This document shows positions 55,705 to 64,000 of a stretch of 64,000 nucleotides of DNA, piece after piece. Made by a program: the position numbers and the translations under genes. How positions within the stretch are numbered: the stretch's first letter is position 1; the number at the start of each line of letters is the position of its first letter. Under the pieces are notes generated by a model, which was not told the origin of the DNA, searched no databases, and saw nothing but the letters and a program-made list of their open reading frames with translations. The stretch is from Pseudomonas sp. SJZ079 (lineage in GTDB: Bacteria; Pseudomonadota; Gammaproteobacteria; Pseudomonadales; Pseudomonadaceae). Location of the stretch: contig NZ_VIUH01000006.1 in the NCBI RefSeq assembly GCF_007993865.1, positions 124,001-188,000 of the forward strand, written 5' to 3'.

Positions 55705-57948
55705 TCAGGTCGCCCGGTGACGGCGGGCCTCAATGATATTGGGCAACTGCGAGATGCGCCCGAGCAAACGGCTCAGCGCGTCCAACCCGGGAATCTCCAC
55801 GGTCAGCGCCATCGACGCGGTGTTGTCCTCCTTGTTCGAGATGGTATTGACCGCCAGCACGTTGAGTTTTTCGTTGAGCAGCAACTGGGTCACGTCGCGC
55901 AACAAACCGGAGCGGTCATAGGCGCGAATGATGATGTCCACCGGGTAGGTCTGTACCGGCACCGGCCCCCAGCTGACCTGAATGATCCGCTCCGGCTCAC
56001 GCCCAGTCAGTTGCAGCACGGCGGCGCAGTCCTGACGATGGATACTCACTCCGCGACCGAGGGTGATGTAGCCGACGATCGGGTCGCCCGGCAATGGCTG
56101 GCAACACCCGGCCATCTGCGTCAGCAGGTTACCGACCCCCTGGATCTGGATATCGCCGGGCTTACCCGACTTGAACCCCAGCGCCTTGCGTGGAATCAGC
56201 TCGAGCTGTTCGCTGCTGCGCTCCGGCTCGACCAGCTGCTGCGCCAGGTTGACCAGGTGTGCCAGACGCAGGTCTCCGGCGCCCAACGAGGCGAACAGGT
56301 CTTCGGCGGTTTTCAGATTGGCCTTCTCGGCCAGTTTCTCGAAGTCCACGGGAGGCAGCGCCATACGCCCCAACTCGCGTTCGAGCATGGCCTTGCCGGC
56401 GGCGACGTTCTGGTCACGGTCCTGCAGTTTGAACCAGTGGACGATCTTCGCCCGCGCGCGCGACGTGGTGACATAACCGAGATTGGCGTTCAGCCAATCG
56501 CGGCTCGGCGTACCGTGCTTACTGGTAATGATTTCAACCTGCTCACCGGTTTGCAGGCTATAGCTGAGCGGCACGATGCGTCCGTTGATCTTGGCGCCCC
56601 GGCAGTTGTGGCCGATCTCGGTGTGCACCCGGTAGGCGAAATCCAACGGCGTCGCGCCTTTCGGCAGGTCGATGGCGTGACCGTCGGGGGTAAATACGTA
56701 GACCCGGTCCGGTTCGATATCCACCCGCAGCTGTTCGGCCAGACCCCCGATATCGCCGAGCTCTTCATGCCATTCGAGGACCTGCCGCAGCCAGGAAATC
56801 TTCTCCTCGTAATGATTGGAGCCGGCCTTGACGTCGGTGCCCTTGTAGCGCCAATGCGCACAGACGCCCAGCTCGGCTTCTTCATGCATGGCATGGGTGC
56901 GGATCTGCACTTCCAGCACCTTGCCCCCCGGACCGAGCACCGCGGTATGCAGTGAGCGGTAGCCGTTTTCCTTGGGGTTGGCGATGTAGTCATCGAACTC
57001 CTTGGGAATGTGCCGCCACAGGGTGTGGACGATACCCAGGGCGGTGTAGCAGTCGCGCATCTCCGGCACCAGCACACGCACCGCCCGCACATCGTAGATC
57101 TCGCTGAATTGCAGGCCCTTGCGCTGCATCTTGCGCCAGATCGAATAGATGTGTTTGGCCCGCCCGGTGATGTCCGCCTCGATGCCGGTAGCTTGCAGTT
57201 CCTGGCGCAAATGACTCATCACGTCGTTGATGTACTGCTCGCGATCCAGGCGCCGCTCATGCAACAACTTGGCGATCTGCTTGTACTGCTCCGGTTCCAG
57301 GTAACGGAAGGACAGGTCCTCCAGCTCCCACTTGATATGGCCGATACCCAGCCGGTGAGCCAACGGCGCGTAGATGTCCGCCACTTCGCGCGCGACCCGG
57401 TGGCGCTTCTCCTCATCGGCCTCCTTCACCGCGCGAATCGCGCAGGTGCGCTCGGCCAGTTTGATCAGCGCGACGCGCACATCATCGACCATGGCCACCA
57501 GCATCTTGCGCAGGTTCTCCACCTGGGCCTGGGAACCCAGCACCAGGGAATCGCGCGGATTGAGACTGGCGCTGATCGCCGCCATGCGCAGCACGCCGTC
57601 AATCAACTTGGCCACCACCGGGCCGAAGCGTTGGTTCACCGCCGCCAGAGTGACCTTGCCTTCGCGCACGCCCCGGTAGATGACTGCGGCAACCAGCGAT
57701 TCCTGGTCGAGTTTGAGGTCGGCGAGGATTTCCGCAATTTCCAGACCGGCGCGAAAACTGGAAGCGCCTTCGGTCCACAAATTCTGCGCGGCATTGGCTT
57801 GCTGTTCGGCCTCGCGGGCGAAGTCGCAGGCGTCTCGCAGCGCCTCGTGATCCAGCGCCGGATCGACACTCACAACATGCGCCAACCAAGCGTCAAGATT
57901 GATGCTGCCATCAACGTTGATTGGCTGATGTGCTCTCACCTGAACCAT
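55705..57948 (-). CDS. relA: GTP pyrophosphokinase RelA
   Basis: 747 residues, the P. aeruginosa length. A degenerate HD hydrolase domain (about 50-190), a synthetase domain with YRSLHTAVLGPGGKVLEVQIRT (partly quoted), a TGS domain (VFTPDGHAIDLPKGATPLDFAY), a zinc-finger region and a C-terminal ACT domain (about 670-745). Ribosome-associated (p)ppGpp synthase of the stringent response. The ATG at 57948 (MVQVRAHQPINVDG) has AAGG upstream; a longer frame to 58026 is unlikely. Confidence 0.96.
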   Translation of the reverse strand: MVQVRAHQPINVDGSINLDAWLAHVVSVDPALDHEALRDACDFAREAEQQANAAQNLWTEGASSFRAGLEIAEILADLKLDQESLVAAVIYRGVREGKVTLAAVNQRFGPVVAKLIDGVLRMAAISASLNPRDSLVLGSQAQVENLRKMLVAMVDDVRVALIKLAERTCAIRAVKEADEEKRHRVAREVADIYAPLAHRLGIGHIKWELEDLSFRYLEPEQYKQIAKLLHERRLDREQYINDVMSHLRQELQATGIEADITGRAKHIYSIWRKMQRKGLQFSEIYDVRAVRVLVPEMRDCYTALGIVHTLWRHIPKEFDDYIANPKENGYRSLHTAVLGPGGKVLEVQIRTHAMHEEAELGVCAHWRYKGTDVKAGSNHYEEKISWLRQVLEWHEELGDIGGLAEQLRVDIEPDRVYVFTPDGHAIDLPKGATPLDFAYRVHTEIGHNCRGAKINGRIVPLSYSLQTGEQVEIITSKHGTPSRDWLNANLGYVTTSRARAKIVHWFKLQDRDQNVAAGKAMLERELGRMALPPVDFEKLAEKANLKTAEDLFASLGAGDLRLAHLVNLAQQLVEPERSSEQLELIPRKALGFKSGKPGDIQIQGVGNLLTQMAGCCQPLPGDPIVGYITLGRGVSIHRQDCAAVLQLTGREPERIIQVSWGPVPVQTYPVDIIIRAYDRSGLLRDVTQLLLNEKLNVLAVNTISNKEDNTASMALTVEIPGLDALSRLLGRISQLPNIIEARRHRAT

Positions 57949-58121
57949 CTTGTCTACCTTCCCTACGGCGCACGCCACGTACGCCGAATAGTCGCCGGCG
58001 TTCTTCGCGCCGGTCGGTTTAACCACTTAAGGTGCAATCCTTATGCACCCCTGCTGACCGTAGATGAGGGTCAATCGGCGCAAAGCCAAGTGGCCTTGCT
58101 CGCCGTTCATCTCAATCTGCG

Positions 58122-58160
58122 GCCTTTCAATCTATTGCCTTTCAACCTACTGCCTTTCAA
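58122..58160. repeat. 15-bp tandem repeat at the rlmD 3' end
   Basis: About 2.6 copies of GCCTTTCAAYCTAYT overlap the last codons and stop of rlmD. Each unit repeats the FERQ-stop coding segment on the minus strand, so slippage has duplicated the gene end into the spacer before relA. Confidence 0.75.
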
Positions 58161-59499
58161 ACAGCGCCATCGCCTCGACATGCGCCGTCTGCGGAAACAT
58201 ATCGAGCATACCGGCGCGCTTCAGCCGATAACCTTGCTGCACCAGTTCGGCGCTGTCGCGGGCCAGGGTCGCCGGGTTGCACGACACATAGAGCAGTCGC
58301 TCAGCCGCCAGGCTGCCGATCTGCTTGACCACTTGCAGTGCGCCATCGCGCGGCGGGTCGAGCAGCACGGCGGCAAAGCCCCCCTGCGCCCACGGTGCAT
58401 CGCTCAGCGCAGCGGACAGGTCGGCCTGAAAAAAGTGCGCGTTACCCAGGCCATTGCTCGCGGCATTCTGCTCGGCTCGCTCGACCATCGCCTGCACCCC
58501 TTCCACCGCAATCACCTCGCGTACCTGGCGCGCCAGCGGCAGGGCGAAATTGCCCAGGCCACAGAACAAATCCAGTACCCGTTCATGCGCCTGCGGTGCT
58601 AACCAGTCTAGCGCCTGTGCCACCATCGCCTGGTTCACCGGCGCATTGACCTGAACGAAATCACCCGGCCGATAGGCCAGCTGCAAGTCCCAGGCGTCCA
58701 ACCGGTACCCCAAGGCCTGCGCCGGCTCGAACGGCTGCGGCTCACCGACGCCATGCAACCATAACTGCGCACCCTGGGCGACGCAGAAGGCCTGCAAACG
58801 GGCCAGATCCACCTCGCTCAGGGCCGAAGTATGGCGCACTAAGACGCTGCTGGCGGTGCCATTGAACAACTCCACATGGCCAATGGCCTGCGGCTTGTCC
58901 AAGCCCTTCAGCACTGCCGGCAAGGCATGCAGAATCGGCTGCAAGGGCTGTACCAGAACCGGGCAATCGTCGATGGCGACAATGTCCTGACTGGCTGCGG
59001 CGCGAAAGCCGACATCCAGGCGCTTGGCTTTGACATCCCAACGCACGGCGATGCGCGCGCGACGACGGTAGGCGAACTCAGGTCCGACCAGCGGCGCAGC
59101 CCACTCCTGCGGTTGCAGGTTGGCCAGGCGACTGAACTGCTCACTGAGCTGGCGCTGCTTCAGGGCGAGCTGGTCGCTATAGGTCAGGTGCTGCACGCTA
59201 CAGCCGCCACAGCTGCGCGCATGGGCGCAGGGCTCACTGCGACGCTCGGGACTGGCGCTGATGATGCGTTCGGCGCGCGCTTCGACCACCTTGCTGCGCG
59301 CCGCCAGCACGCGGGCCTCGACCTGTTCGCCCGGCATAGCGCCGCTGACGAACCAGGTGCGCCCTTGACTAAAGGCAATGCCACGGCCGTCGTTAGCCAG
59401 CCGCTCGATCGCGAGCTTCTGCTTCTTGCCCACGGGCACTTGCGGTGTCTGCACGCCGCCACTGGGCTGAAAGCGCAGACCGCTGGTTTTCTTAGCCAT
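58147..59499 (-). CDS. rlmD: 23S rRNA (uracil(1939)-C(5))-methyltransferase
   Basis: 450 residues. A TRAM domain (about 20-80), a [4Fe-4S] site in [14 protein letters not shown] plus an upstream/downstream cysteine, and a SAM-dependent methyltransferase domain with [15 protein letters not shown] and the catalytic [11 protein letters not shown]. Formerly rumA. ATG overlaps the cysM stop as TGATG, so cysM-rlmD are co-transcribed and relA follows. Confidence 0.96.
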   Translation of the reverse strand: MAKKTSGLRFQPSGGVQTPQVPVGKKQKLAIERLANDGRGIAFSQGRTWFVSGAMPGEQVEARVLAARSKVVEARAERIISASPERRSEPCAHARSCGGCSVQHLTYSDQLALKQRQLSEQFSRLANLQPQEWAAPLVGPEFAYRRRARIAVRWDVKAKRLDVGFRAAASQDIVAIDDCPVLVQPLQPILHALPAVLKGLDKPQAIGHVELFNGTASSVLVRHTSALSEVDLARLQAFCVAQGAQLWLHGVGEPQPFEPAQALGYRLDAWDLQLAYRPGDFVQVNAPVNQAMVAQALDWLAPQAHERVLDLFCGLGNFALPLARQVREVIAVEGVQAMVERAEQNAASNGLGNAHFFQADLSAALSDAPWAQGGFAAVLLDPPRDGALQVVKQIGSLAAERLLYVSCNPATLARDSAELVQQGYRLKRAGMLDMFPQTAHVEAMALFERQ

Positions 59500-60404
59500 C
59501 AGGTATCCGGCGTGTCGTACACGCCAGTGGACAGGTAACGGTCGCCGCGGTCGCAGATGATCGCCACCATCACGGCATTTTCCACCTCTTGCGACAAGCG
59601 CAGCATGGCCGCCACCGAACCACCGGAGGACACCCCGCAGAAGATGCCTTCCTCGCGGGCCAGGCGACGCATCACGTCCTCGGCTTCGCGCTGGGCCATG
59701 TCGATGATCCGGTCGACCCGCTCGGCCTGGTAGATCTTCGGCAAGTATTCCTGCGGCCAGCGGCGGATACCGGGAATCGACGCGCCTTCCATCGGCTGCA
59801 GACCGACGATCTGCACCGCAGGGCTCTGCTCCTTGAGGTAGCGCGACACGCCCATGATGGTACCCGTGGTGCCCATGGAGCTGATGAAGTGGGTGATCTG
59901 CCCTTGGGTCTGACGCCAGATTTCCGGACCGGTGCCGCCGTAATGCGCCTCGGGATTGTCACCGTTGGCGAACTGATCGAGCACCTTGCCACGACCACCA
60001 CGCTGCAGGCTCTCGGCCAGATCACGGGCGCCCTCCATGCCGTCCTCGCGCGACACCAGCACCAGCTCGGCGCCGTAGGCGGTCATCGCCGCCTTGCGCT
60101 CGGCGCTCATGTTGTCCGGCATGATCAGGATCAGTTCGTAGCCCTTGATCGCCGCCGCCATCGCCAGGGCGATGCCGGTGTTGCCGGAGGTGGCTTCGAT
60201 CAGGGTATCGCCGGGGCGGATCTCACCGCGCAGCTCGGCGCGGGTGATCATCGACAGGGCCGGGCGGTCTTTTACCGAACCCGCCGGATTGTTGCCTTCC
60301 AGCTTCACCAGCAAGGTATTGGAGGTCGTACCGGGCAGGCGCTGCAAACGCACCAGCGGGGTGTTGCCGACGCAGTCGGCGATGGTGGGATAGTGCAGGG
60401 TCAT
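59499..60404 (-). CDS. cysM: Cysteine synthase B
   Basis: 301 residues, PLP enzyme. The PLP lysine is in [12 protein letters not shown] and the phosphate loop is [12 protein letters not shown]. CysM uses sulfide or thiosulfate with O-acetylserine. The ATG at 60404 starts [19 protein letters not shown]. In P. aeruginosa cysM also neighbours rlmD and the gacS region. Confidence 0.97.
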   Translation of the reverse strand: MTLHYPTIADCVGNTPLVRLQRLPGTTSNTLLVKLEGNNPAGSVKDRPALSMITRAELRGEIRPGDTLIEATSGNTGIALAMAAAIKGYELILIMPDNMSAERKAAMTAYGAELVLVSREDGMEGARDLAESLQRGGRGKVLDQFANGDNPEAHYGGTGPEIWRQTQGQITHFISSMGTTGTIMGVSRYLKEQSPAVQIVGLQPMEGASIPGIRRWPQEYLPKIYQAERVDRIIDMAQREAEDVMRRLAREEGIFCGVSSGGSVAAMLRLSQEVENAVMVAIICDRGDRYLSTGVYDTPDT

Positions 60405-60593
60405 GGCGTCGATCGAGTCCGGACGGCAGGAGGGGTGCCTATGATAACGGCAAACCGTCGGCGGCCATAACTCGACACAGTCACTGCTTATTGCAGCCGG
60501 TGATAAGGGTGGTGCTCAGCCTCTTGTTCCCCTCAAGCCAGACGCTACACTGCCGACCTGAGCCCATCGAATAAGTGACGCAGGAGCAAGCGA

Positions 60594-63347
60594 GTGTTCA
60601 AGGATCTAGGCATCAAAGGCCGCGTGCTGATGCTCACTCTACTGCCGACCAGCTTGTTGGCACTGGTGCTCGGTGGCTATTTCACCTGGGCACAACTGTC
60701 GGACCTGCAGGCCCAACTGCTGCAACGCGGACAGATGATCAGCGAGCAACTGGCGCCCCTGACCGCACCGGCACTGCTGCGCGGCGACAGCCGCTTGCTG
60801 CAGCGCATCGCCACCCAGGCCCTGGAACAACCGGATGTACGCGCCGTCAGCTTCCTCAGTGCCGAACGCACCCGCTTGGCGCACGCCGGACCGAGCATGC
60901 ACAGTCAGGTAACCAGCGACACTGACACCCCTCCTGCGCCACGCAGCAACCAGGACGTCACGCACTTTCTCCTGCCCGTGCTGGAAAGCCACCTGAGCCT
61001 CACCGATGAACCGCGAGAAGATGACAGTACACGGCTGCTGGGCTGGGTCGAGCTGGAACTGTCGCACCACAACACCCTGCTCAGCGGTTATCGCAGCCTG
61101 CTCACCAGCCTGCTGCTGATTGCCACCGGGCTGATCGTCACCGCCCTGCTCGCCCTGCGCATGAGCCGCAGCATCAATGAGCCGCTACGACGCATCAAGC
61201 ACAGCGTTGCCAAGCTCAAGGACGGCCACCTGGAAACCCGCCTGCCGCCCCTTGGCAGCCACGAACTGGATGAGCTCGCCTCGGGCATCAACCGCATGGC
61301 CGAGGTCTTGCAAAACGCCCAGGAAGAATTGCAGCACAGCATCGATCAAGCCACCGAAGACGTTCAGCAGAACCTCGAAACCATCGAGATCCAGAACATC
61401 GAACTGGACTTCGCGCGCAAGGAAGCCCTGGAGGCCAGTCGGATCAAATCCGAGTTCCTCGCCAACATGAGCCATGAGATTCGCACGCCGCTCAACGGCA
61501 TCCTCGGCTTCACCAACCTGCTGCAGAAAAGCCAATTGACCCCCCGCCAACAGGACTACTTGAGCACCATCGAAAAGTCCGCCGGCAGCCTGTTGTCGAT
61601 CATCAATGAGATCCTCGACTTCTCCAAGATCGAGGCCGGCAAGCTGGTGCTGGAAAGTATCCCGTTCAACCTGCGCGACCTGCTGCAAGACACCCTGACC
61701 ATTCTCGCCCCGGCCGCCCACGAGAAGCAGCTGGAGCTGCTCTGCATGGTCTATCGCGACACCCCACTGGCGCTGGTGGGCGACTCGCTACGACTCAAGC
61801 AAGTGCTGACCAACCTGGTGAGCAATGCGATCAAGTTCACCCGCGCAGGCAGCATCGTCATGCGTGCCATGCTCGAAGACGAAAGCGCCGACCGCGTGCA
61901 ACTGCGCATCAGCGTGCAGGACACCGGCATCGGCTTGTCCGAAGAGGATCTGCGCGCCCTGTTTCAGGCCTTCAGCCAGGCCGACAATTCGCTGTCGCGC
62001 CAGGCTGGCGGCACCGGCCTGGGCCTGGTGATCTCCAAACGCCTGATCGAGCAGATGGGCGGCGAAATCGGCGTGCACAGTACCCCCGGGCAAGGCTCCG
62101 AGTTCTGGATAACCCTGAGCCTGCCGAAAGCCCGGGACGATGCCGAAGACTTGCCACGCCCGCCACTGCTCGGCCGCTATGCAGCCATTCTGGAAAGTCA
62201 TGAACTGTCACGCCAGGCCCTGCAGCATCAGCTGGAAGACTGCGGTTTGCAGGTCAGCGCCTTTGCCGATCTCGGGCAACTGATTGCAGCGGTCGCCGCC
62301 GCGCGCCAGGGCGCCCAGCCGATCCAGCTGGCCGTCCTGGGCATCACCGCCCAAGTGCTGCCCCCGGAGCGCCTCGGTGAGCGGCTCAGCGAGCTCGAGC
62401 AGCATGGCTGCAAGGCCGTGGCGCTGTGCCCGACCACCGAACAGGCGCTTTACCACCAGGCCCTGCCCGACGCGCACAGCCAACTGCAAGCCAAGCCCGC
62501 CTGCACTCGCCGGCTGCAGCACGTGTTAGCCGAGCTGATCAGCCCACGCCAGGCTCACCCGCAAACCAGCGTCCCGGCTCCCAGCCGGGCACCGCGGGTG
62601 CTCTGTGTCGACGACAACCCGGCCAACCTGTTGCTGGTGCAAACCCTGCTGGATGACATGGGCGCCTGGGTCAGCACCGCCGACAACGGCTATCAGGCCC
62701 TGGAGCAAGCCAAGCAGGAAACCTTCGACCTGATCTTCATGGATGTGCAGATGCCAGGCATGGATGGCCGCCAGACCACCGAAGCGATTCGTCAGTGGGA
62801 GACGCAGCAGGGCCGGCCCCCTGTGCCTATTGTCGCCCTCACCGCCCATGCGCTGGCCAACGAGAAGCGCGCCCTGCTGCAAAGCGGTCTCGACGACTAC
62901 CTGAGCAAGCCCATCGGAGAGCGGCAACTGGCCCAGGTGGTACTCAAATGGACCGGTTTGGCCCTGCGCTACCAGGGCCCGGAGCGACGCCACCTGCACC
63001 CGGCTGCGAGTCAGGAGTTGAGCGTGCTGGACGCCGCCGAGGGGCTGCGCCTGGCCGCCGGCAAAGCCGATCTGGCCGCAGACATGCTGAGCATGCTGTT
63101 GGCAGGGCTCCCGGCCGACCGCCAGGCCATCCGCCAGGCCCGCGAGACCGGCGAACTCAAGGCATTGCTCGAACGCGTCCACCGCCTGCATGGCGCCACC
63201 CGCTATTGCGGCGTGCCGCATCTGCGCGCGGCCTGCCAGCGCAGCGAAACCCTGCTGAAGCAGAATGATCCCGCCGCGCACAGCGCACTGGACGAGCTGG
63301 ATGAAGCCATCGAGCGGCTGACTAACGAAGCCCAGATCGACGCTTAG
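60594..63347 (+). CDS. gacS: Hybrid sensor kinase GacS (BarA)
   Basis: 917 residues: two membrane spans (about 11-33 and 168-190) enclosing a periplasmic domain, HAMP (about 190-245), HisKA with H294 ([12 protein letters not shown]), HATPase (Nxxx[16 protein letters not shown]), a receiver domain with D717 (IFMDVQMPG) and a C-terminal Hpt domain with H863 ([11 protein letters not shown]). Tripartite sensor that feeds GacA and the Rsm small RNAs, controlling biofilm and secondary metabolism. GTG start with GGAG 8 bases upstream. All phosphotransfer residues look intact. Confidence 0.97.
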   Translation: MFKDLGIKGRVLMLTLLPTSLLALVLGGYFTWAQLSDLQAQLLQRGQMISEQLAPLTAPALLRGDSRLLQRIATQALEQPDVRAVSFLSAERTRLAHAGPSMHSQVTSDTDTPPAPRSNQDVTHFLLPVLESHLSLTDEPREDDSTRLLGWVELELSHHNTLLSGYRSLLTSLLLIATGLIVTALLALRMSRSINEPLRRIKHSVAKLKDGHLETRLPPLGSHELDELASGINRMAEVLQNAQEELQHSIDQATEDVQQNLETIEIQNIELDFARKEALEASRIKSEFLANMSHEIRTPLNGILGFTNLLQKSQLTPRQQDYLSTIEKSAGSLLSIINEILDFSKIEAGKLVLESIPFNLRDLLQDTLTILAPAAHEKQLELLCMVYRDTPLALVGDSLRLKQVLTNLVSNAIKFTRAGSIVMRAMLEDESADRVQLRISVQDTGIGLSEEDLRALFQAFSQADNSLSRQAGGTGLGLVISKRLIEQMGGEIGVHSTPGQGSEFWITLSLPKARDDAEDLPRPPLLGRYAAILESHELSRQALQHQLEDCGLQVSAFADLGQLIAAVAAARQGAQPIQLAVLGITAQVLPPERLGERLSELEQHGCKAVALCPTTEQALYHQALPDAHSQLQAKPACTRRLQHVLAELISPRQAHPQTSVPAPSRAPRVLCVDDNPANLLLVQTLLDDMGAWVSTADNGYQALEQAKQETFDLIFMDVQMPGMDGRQTTEAIRQWETQQGRPPVPIVALTAHALANEKRALLQSGLDDYLSKPIGERQLAQVVLKWTGLALRYQGPERRHLHPAASQELSVLDAAEGLRLAAGKADLAADMLSMLLAGLPADRQAIRQARETGELKALLERVHRLHGATRYCGVPHLRAACQRSETLLKQNDPAAHSALDELDEAIERLTNEAQIDA

Positions 63348-63352
63348 ACATA

Positions 63353-63380
63353 GGCATCGGCATCGGCATCGGCATCGGCA
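63353..63380. repeat. Hexamer tandem repeat GGCATC
   Basis: About 4.7 copies right after the gacS stop, running into the terminator hairpin. Likely slippage of simple sequence. Confidence 0.85.
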
Positions 63381-63416
63381 CTTTAATGGTTGCCCGCGAA
63401 CGGCAATTAAAGTGCC
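63377..63416 (+). terminator. Hairpin downstream of gacS
   Basis: GGCACTTTAAT pairs with ATTAAAGTGCC over 11 bp, with an inner TTGCC/GGCAA stem. No long T-run follows, so termination is plausible but not certain. Confidence 0.6.
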
Positions 63417-63514
63417 CTGTCGCCGCACCCTAGCCTAAGCCACTCAGCGGGCAACACCTGCACTCCACCCCAGGCACTGCCTGGGCTAGAATGGCGGCCT
63501 TGCCCGGAGGACCC

Positions 63515-63952
63515 ATGGCCGAACACGACTTTCGCTACAACCTGCTCAACCCCGAGCACACCCTGATTGAATGCCGCGCCCTGGCACCGGGGCGCTACCA
63601 GGTCACCGGCAACGGTGGCTCGATCCACAGCGGCGACAGCCTGCTGGTCAGCCTCAAAGGCAGCCGTGACCTGCACATGCGCCTGGAAGTGGAAAAGGTT
63701 CGCCACCTGATCAATCCACCCGGCCAATGGCTGGCGGTGACCAAGGGCCCGCTGTTCAAGGAACTGGCCATCCATAGCTGGCAGGTCAAGTGCGATGCAT
63801 GCGACAAGCTGCTGGACTTCGAGTTCGCCGTCGACGCGACCCTCGGCAAGCCCGCCCAGACCCAGGCTGCCACTGCGCGGATTAACGAGCTGGGCTGGAA
63901 CAGCGAAAAAAATAAGCACCTGTGCCCCAGTTGTAAAAAGGCAGCGCCATGA
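63515..63952 (+). CDS. Hypothetical protein with paired CxxC motifs
   Basis: 145 residues, soluble. The N-terminal part reads MAEHDFRYNLLNPEHTLIECRALAPGRYQV (split here only for display). The C-terminal third has VKCDACDKLLDF and HLCPSCKKAAP, two CxxC pairs about 47 residues apart that could bind one zinc. I do not recognise the family. CGGAGG lies upstream of the ATG at 63515. Its stop overlaps the next ATG. Confidence 0.75.
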   Translation: MAEHDFRYNLLNPEHTLIECRALAPGRYQVTGNGGSIHSGDSLLVSLKGSRDLHMRLEVEKVRHLINPPGQWLAVTKGPLFKELAIHSWQVKCDACDKLLDFEFAVDATLGKPAQTQAATARINELGWNSEKNKHLCPSCKKAAP

Positions 63953-64000
63953 TGCGCGCCACCACCCTCGGCCTACTCGGCGCCAGCCTGCTGGGTTGCG
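63949..64000 (+). CDS. Putative lipoprotein (5' fragment)
   Basis: The ATG at 63949 overlaps the previous stop as ATGA, and the 17 visible codons, MMRATTLGLLGASLLGC, form a lipoprotein signal with a lipobox LLGC. The gene runs off the window; no more can be said. Confidence 0.6.
   Translation, partial: MMRATTLGLLGASLLGC

Noticed and set aside
55642..56955. 437-residue open frame on the plus strand
   Set aside because: It lies entirely antisense to relA, whose family motifs are continuous; the high GC content leaves the opposite strand open by chance.

Overview
The window is a piece of a high-GC gammaproteobacterial chromosome, almost certainly Pseudomonas sensu lato. Gene content and order (dapA-bamC, tol-pal-queE-queC-tRNA-Lys, ruvCAB-yebC-aspS, hda, purMN, mazG-relA-rlmD-cysM-gacS) match from memory the PA0928 to PA1013 segment of P. 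aeruginosa. Most of it is core housekeeping sequence. All family assignments come from reading motifs; no database search was run.

Left edge (1-2246): a minus-strand steroid-catabolism operon fragment with a HsaC-type extradiol dioxygenase, an IpdA-like CoA-ring hydrolase subunit and the first codons of its partner. Next (2247-8040) is a small AT-richer genomic islet. It is bounded by a 30-bp direct repeat, one copy of which is the 3' end of an intact tRNA-Ser(CGA) gene. It carries a complete MqsR/MqsA toxin-antitoxin pair with its palindromic operator, a tiny divergent ORF, a membrane-anchored unknown, and a three-gene phospho-signalling operon: a PP2C phosphatase, a Ser/Thr kinase with an FHA-like tail, and a Ser/Thr kinase with a cold-shock-like tail. 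No integrase is present. This islet is the best candidate for an undescribed, possibly defensive, system.

From 8014 to about 29000 lie purC (an unexpected long type), bamC, dapA, a GcvR-like regulator, bcp, a permease, a TusA-like protein, a BepA-like protease, nadA, tRNA-Lys, queuosine genes, the Tol-Pal envelope operon, ruvCAB, yebC and aspS. From 29000 to 36500 lie signalling and stress genes (Hpt-HD-GYP protein, SDR, Dps-like ferritin, GGDEF protein, membrane cold-shock protein, slyX, HIT protein) and an OprD-family porin. From 36500 to 54500 lie proS, a lytic transglycosylase, a PilZ-like protein, an arsC-wrbA pair, hda, permeases, purMN, a Rof-like Rho inhibitor and small unknowns. The right end holds mazG, relA, rlmD, cysM, gacS, a small Cys-pair protein and the start of a lipoprotein gene.

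Intergenic space carries several families of long imperfect palindromes. Elements at 26988-27090, 52575-52720 and 55598-55704 share outer arms but have different, self-complementary cores. Elements at 39783-39981 and 46986-47345 are inverted copies of a MITE-like repeat, the second flanked by a 4-bp duplication. A separate element at 40571-40843 has perfect 24-bp terminal inverted repeats and nested hairpins.
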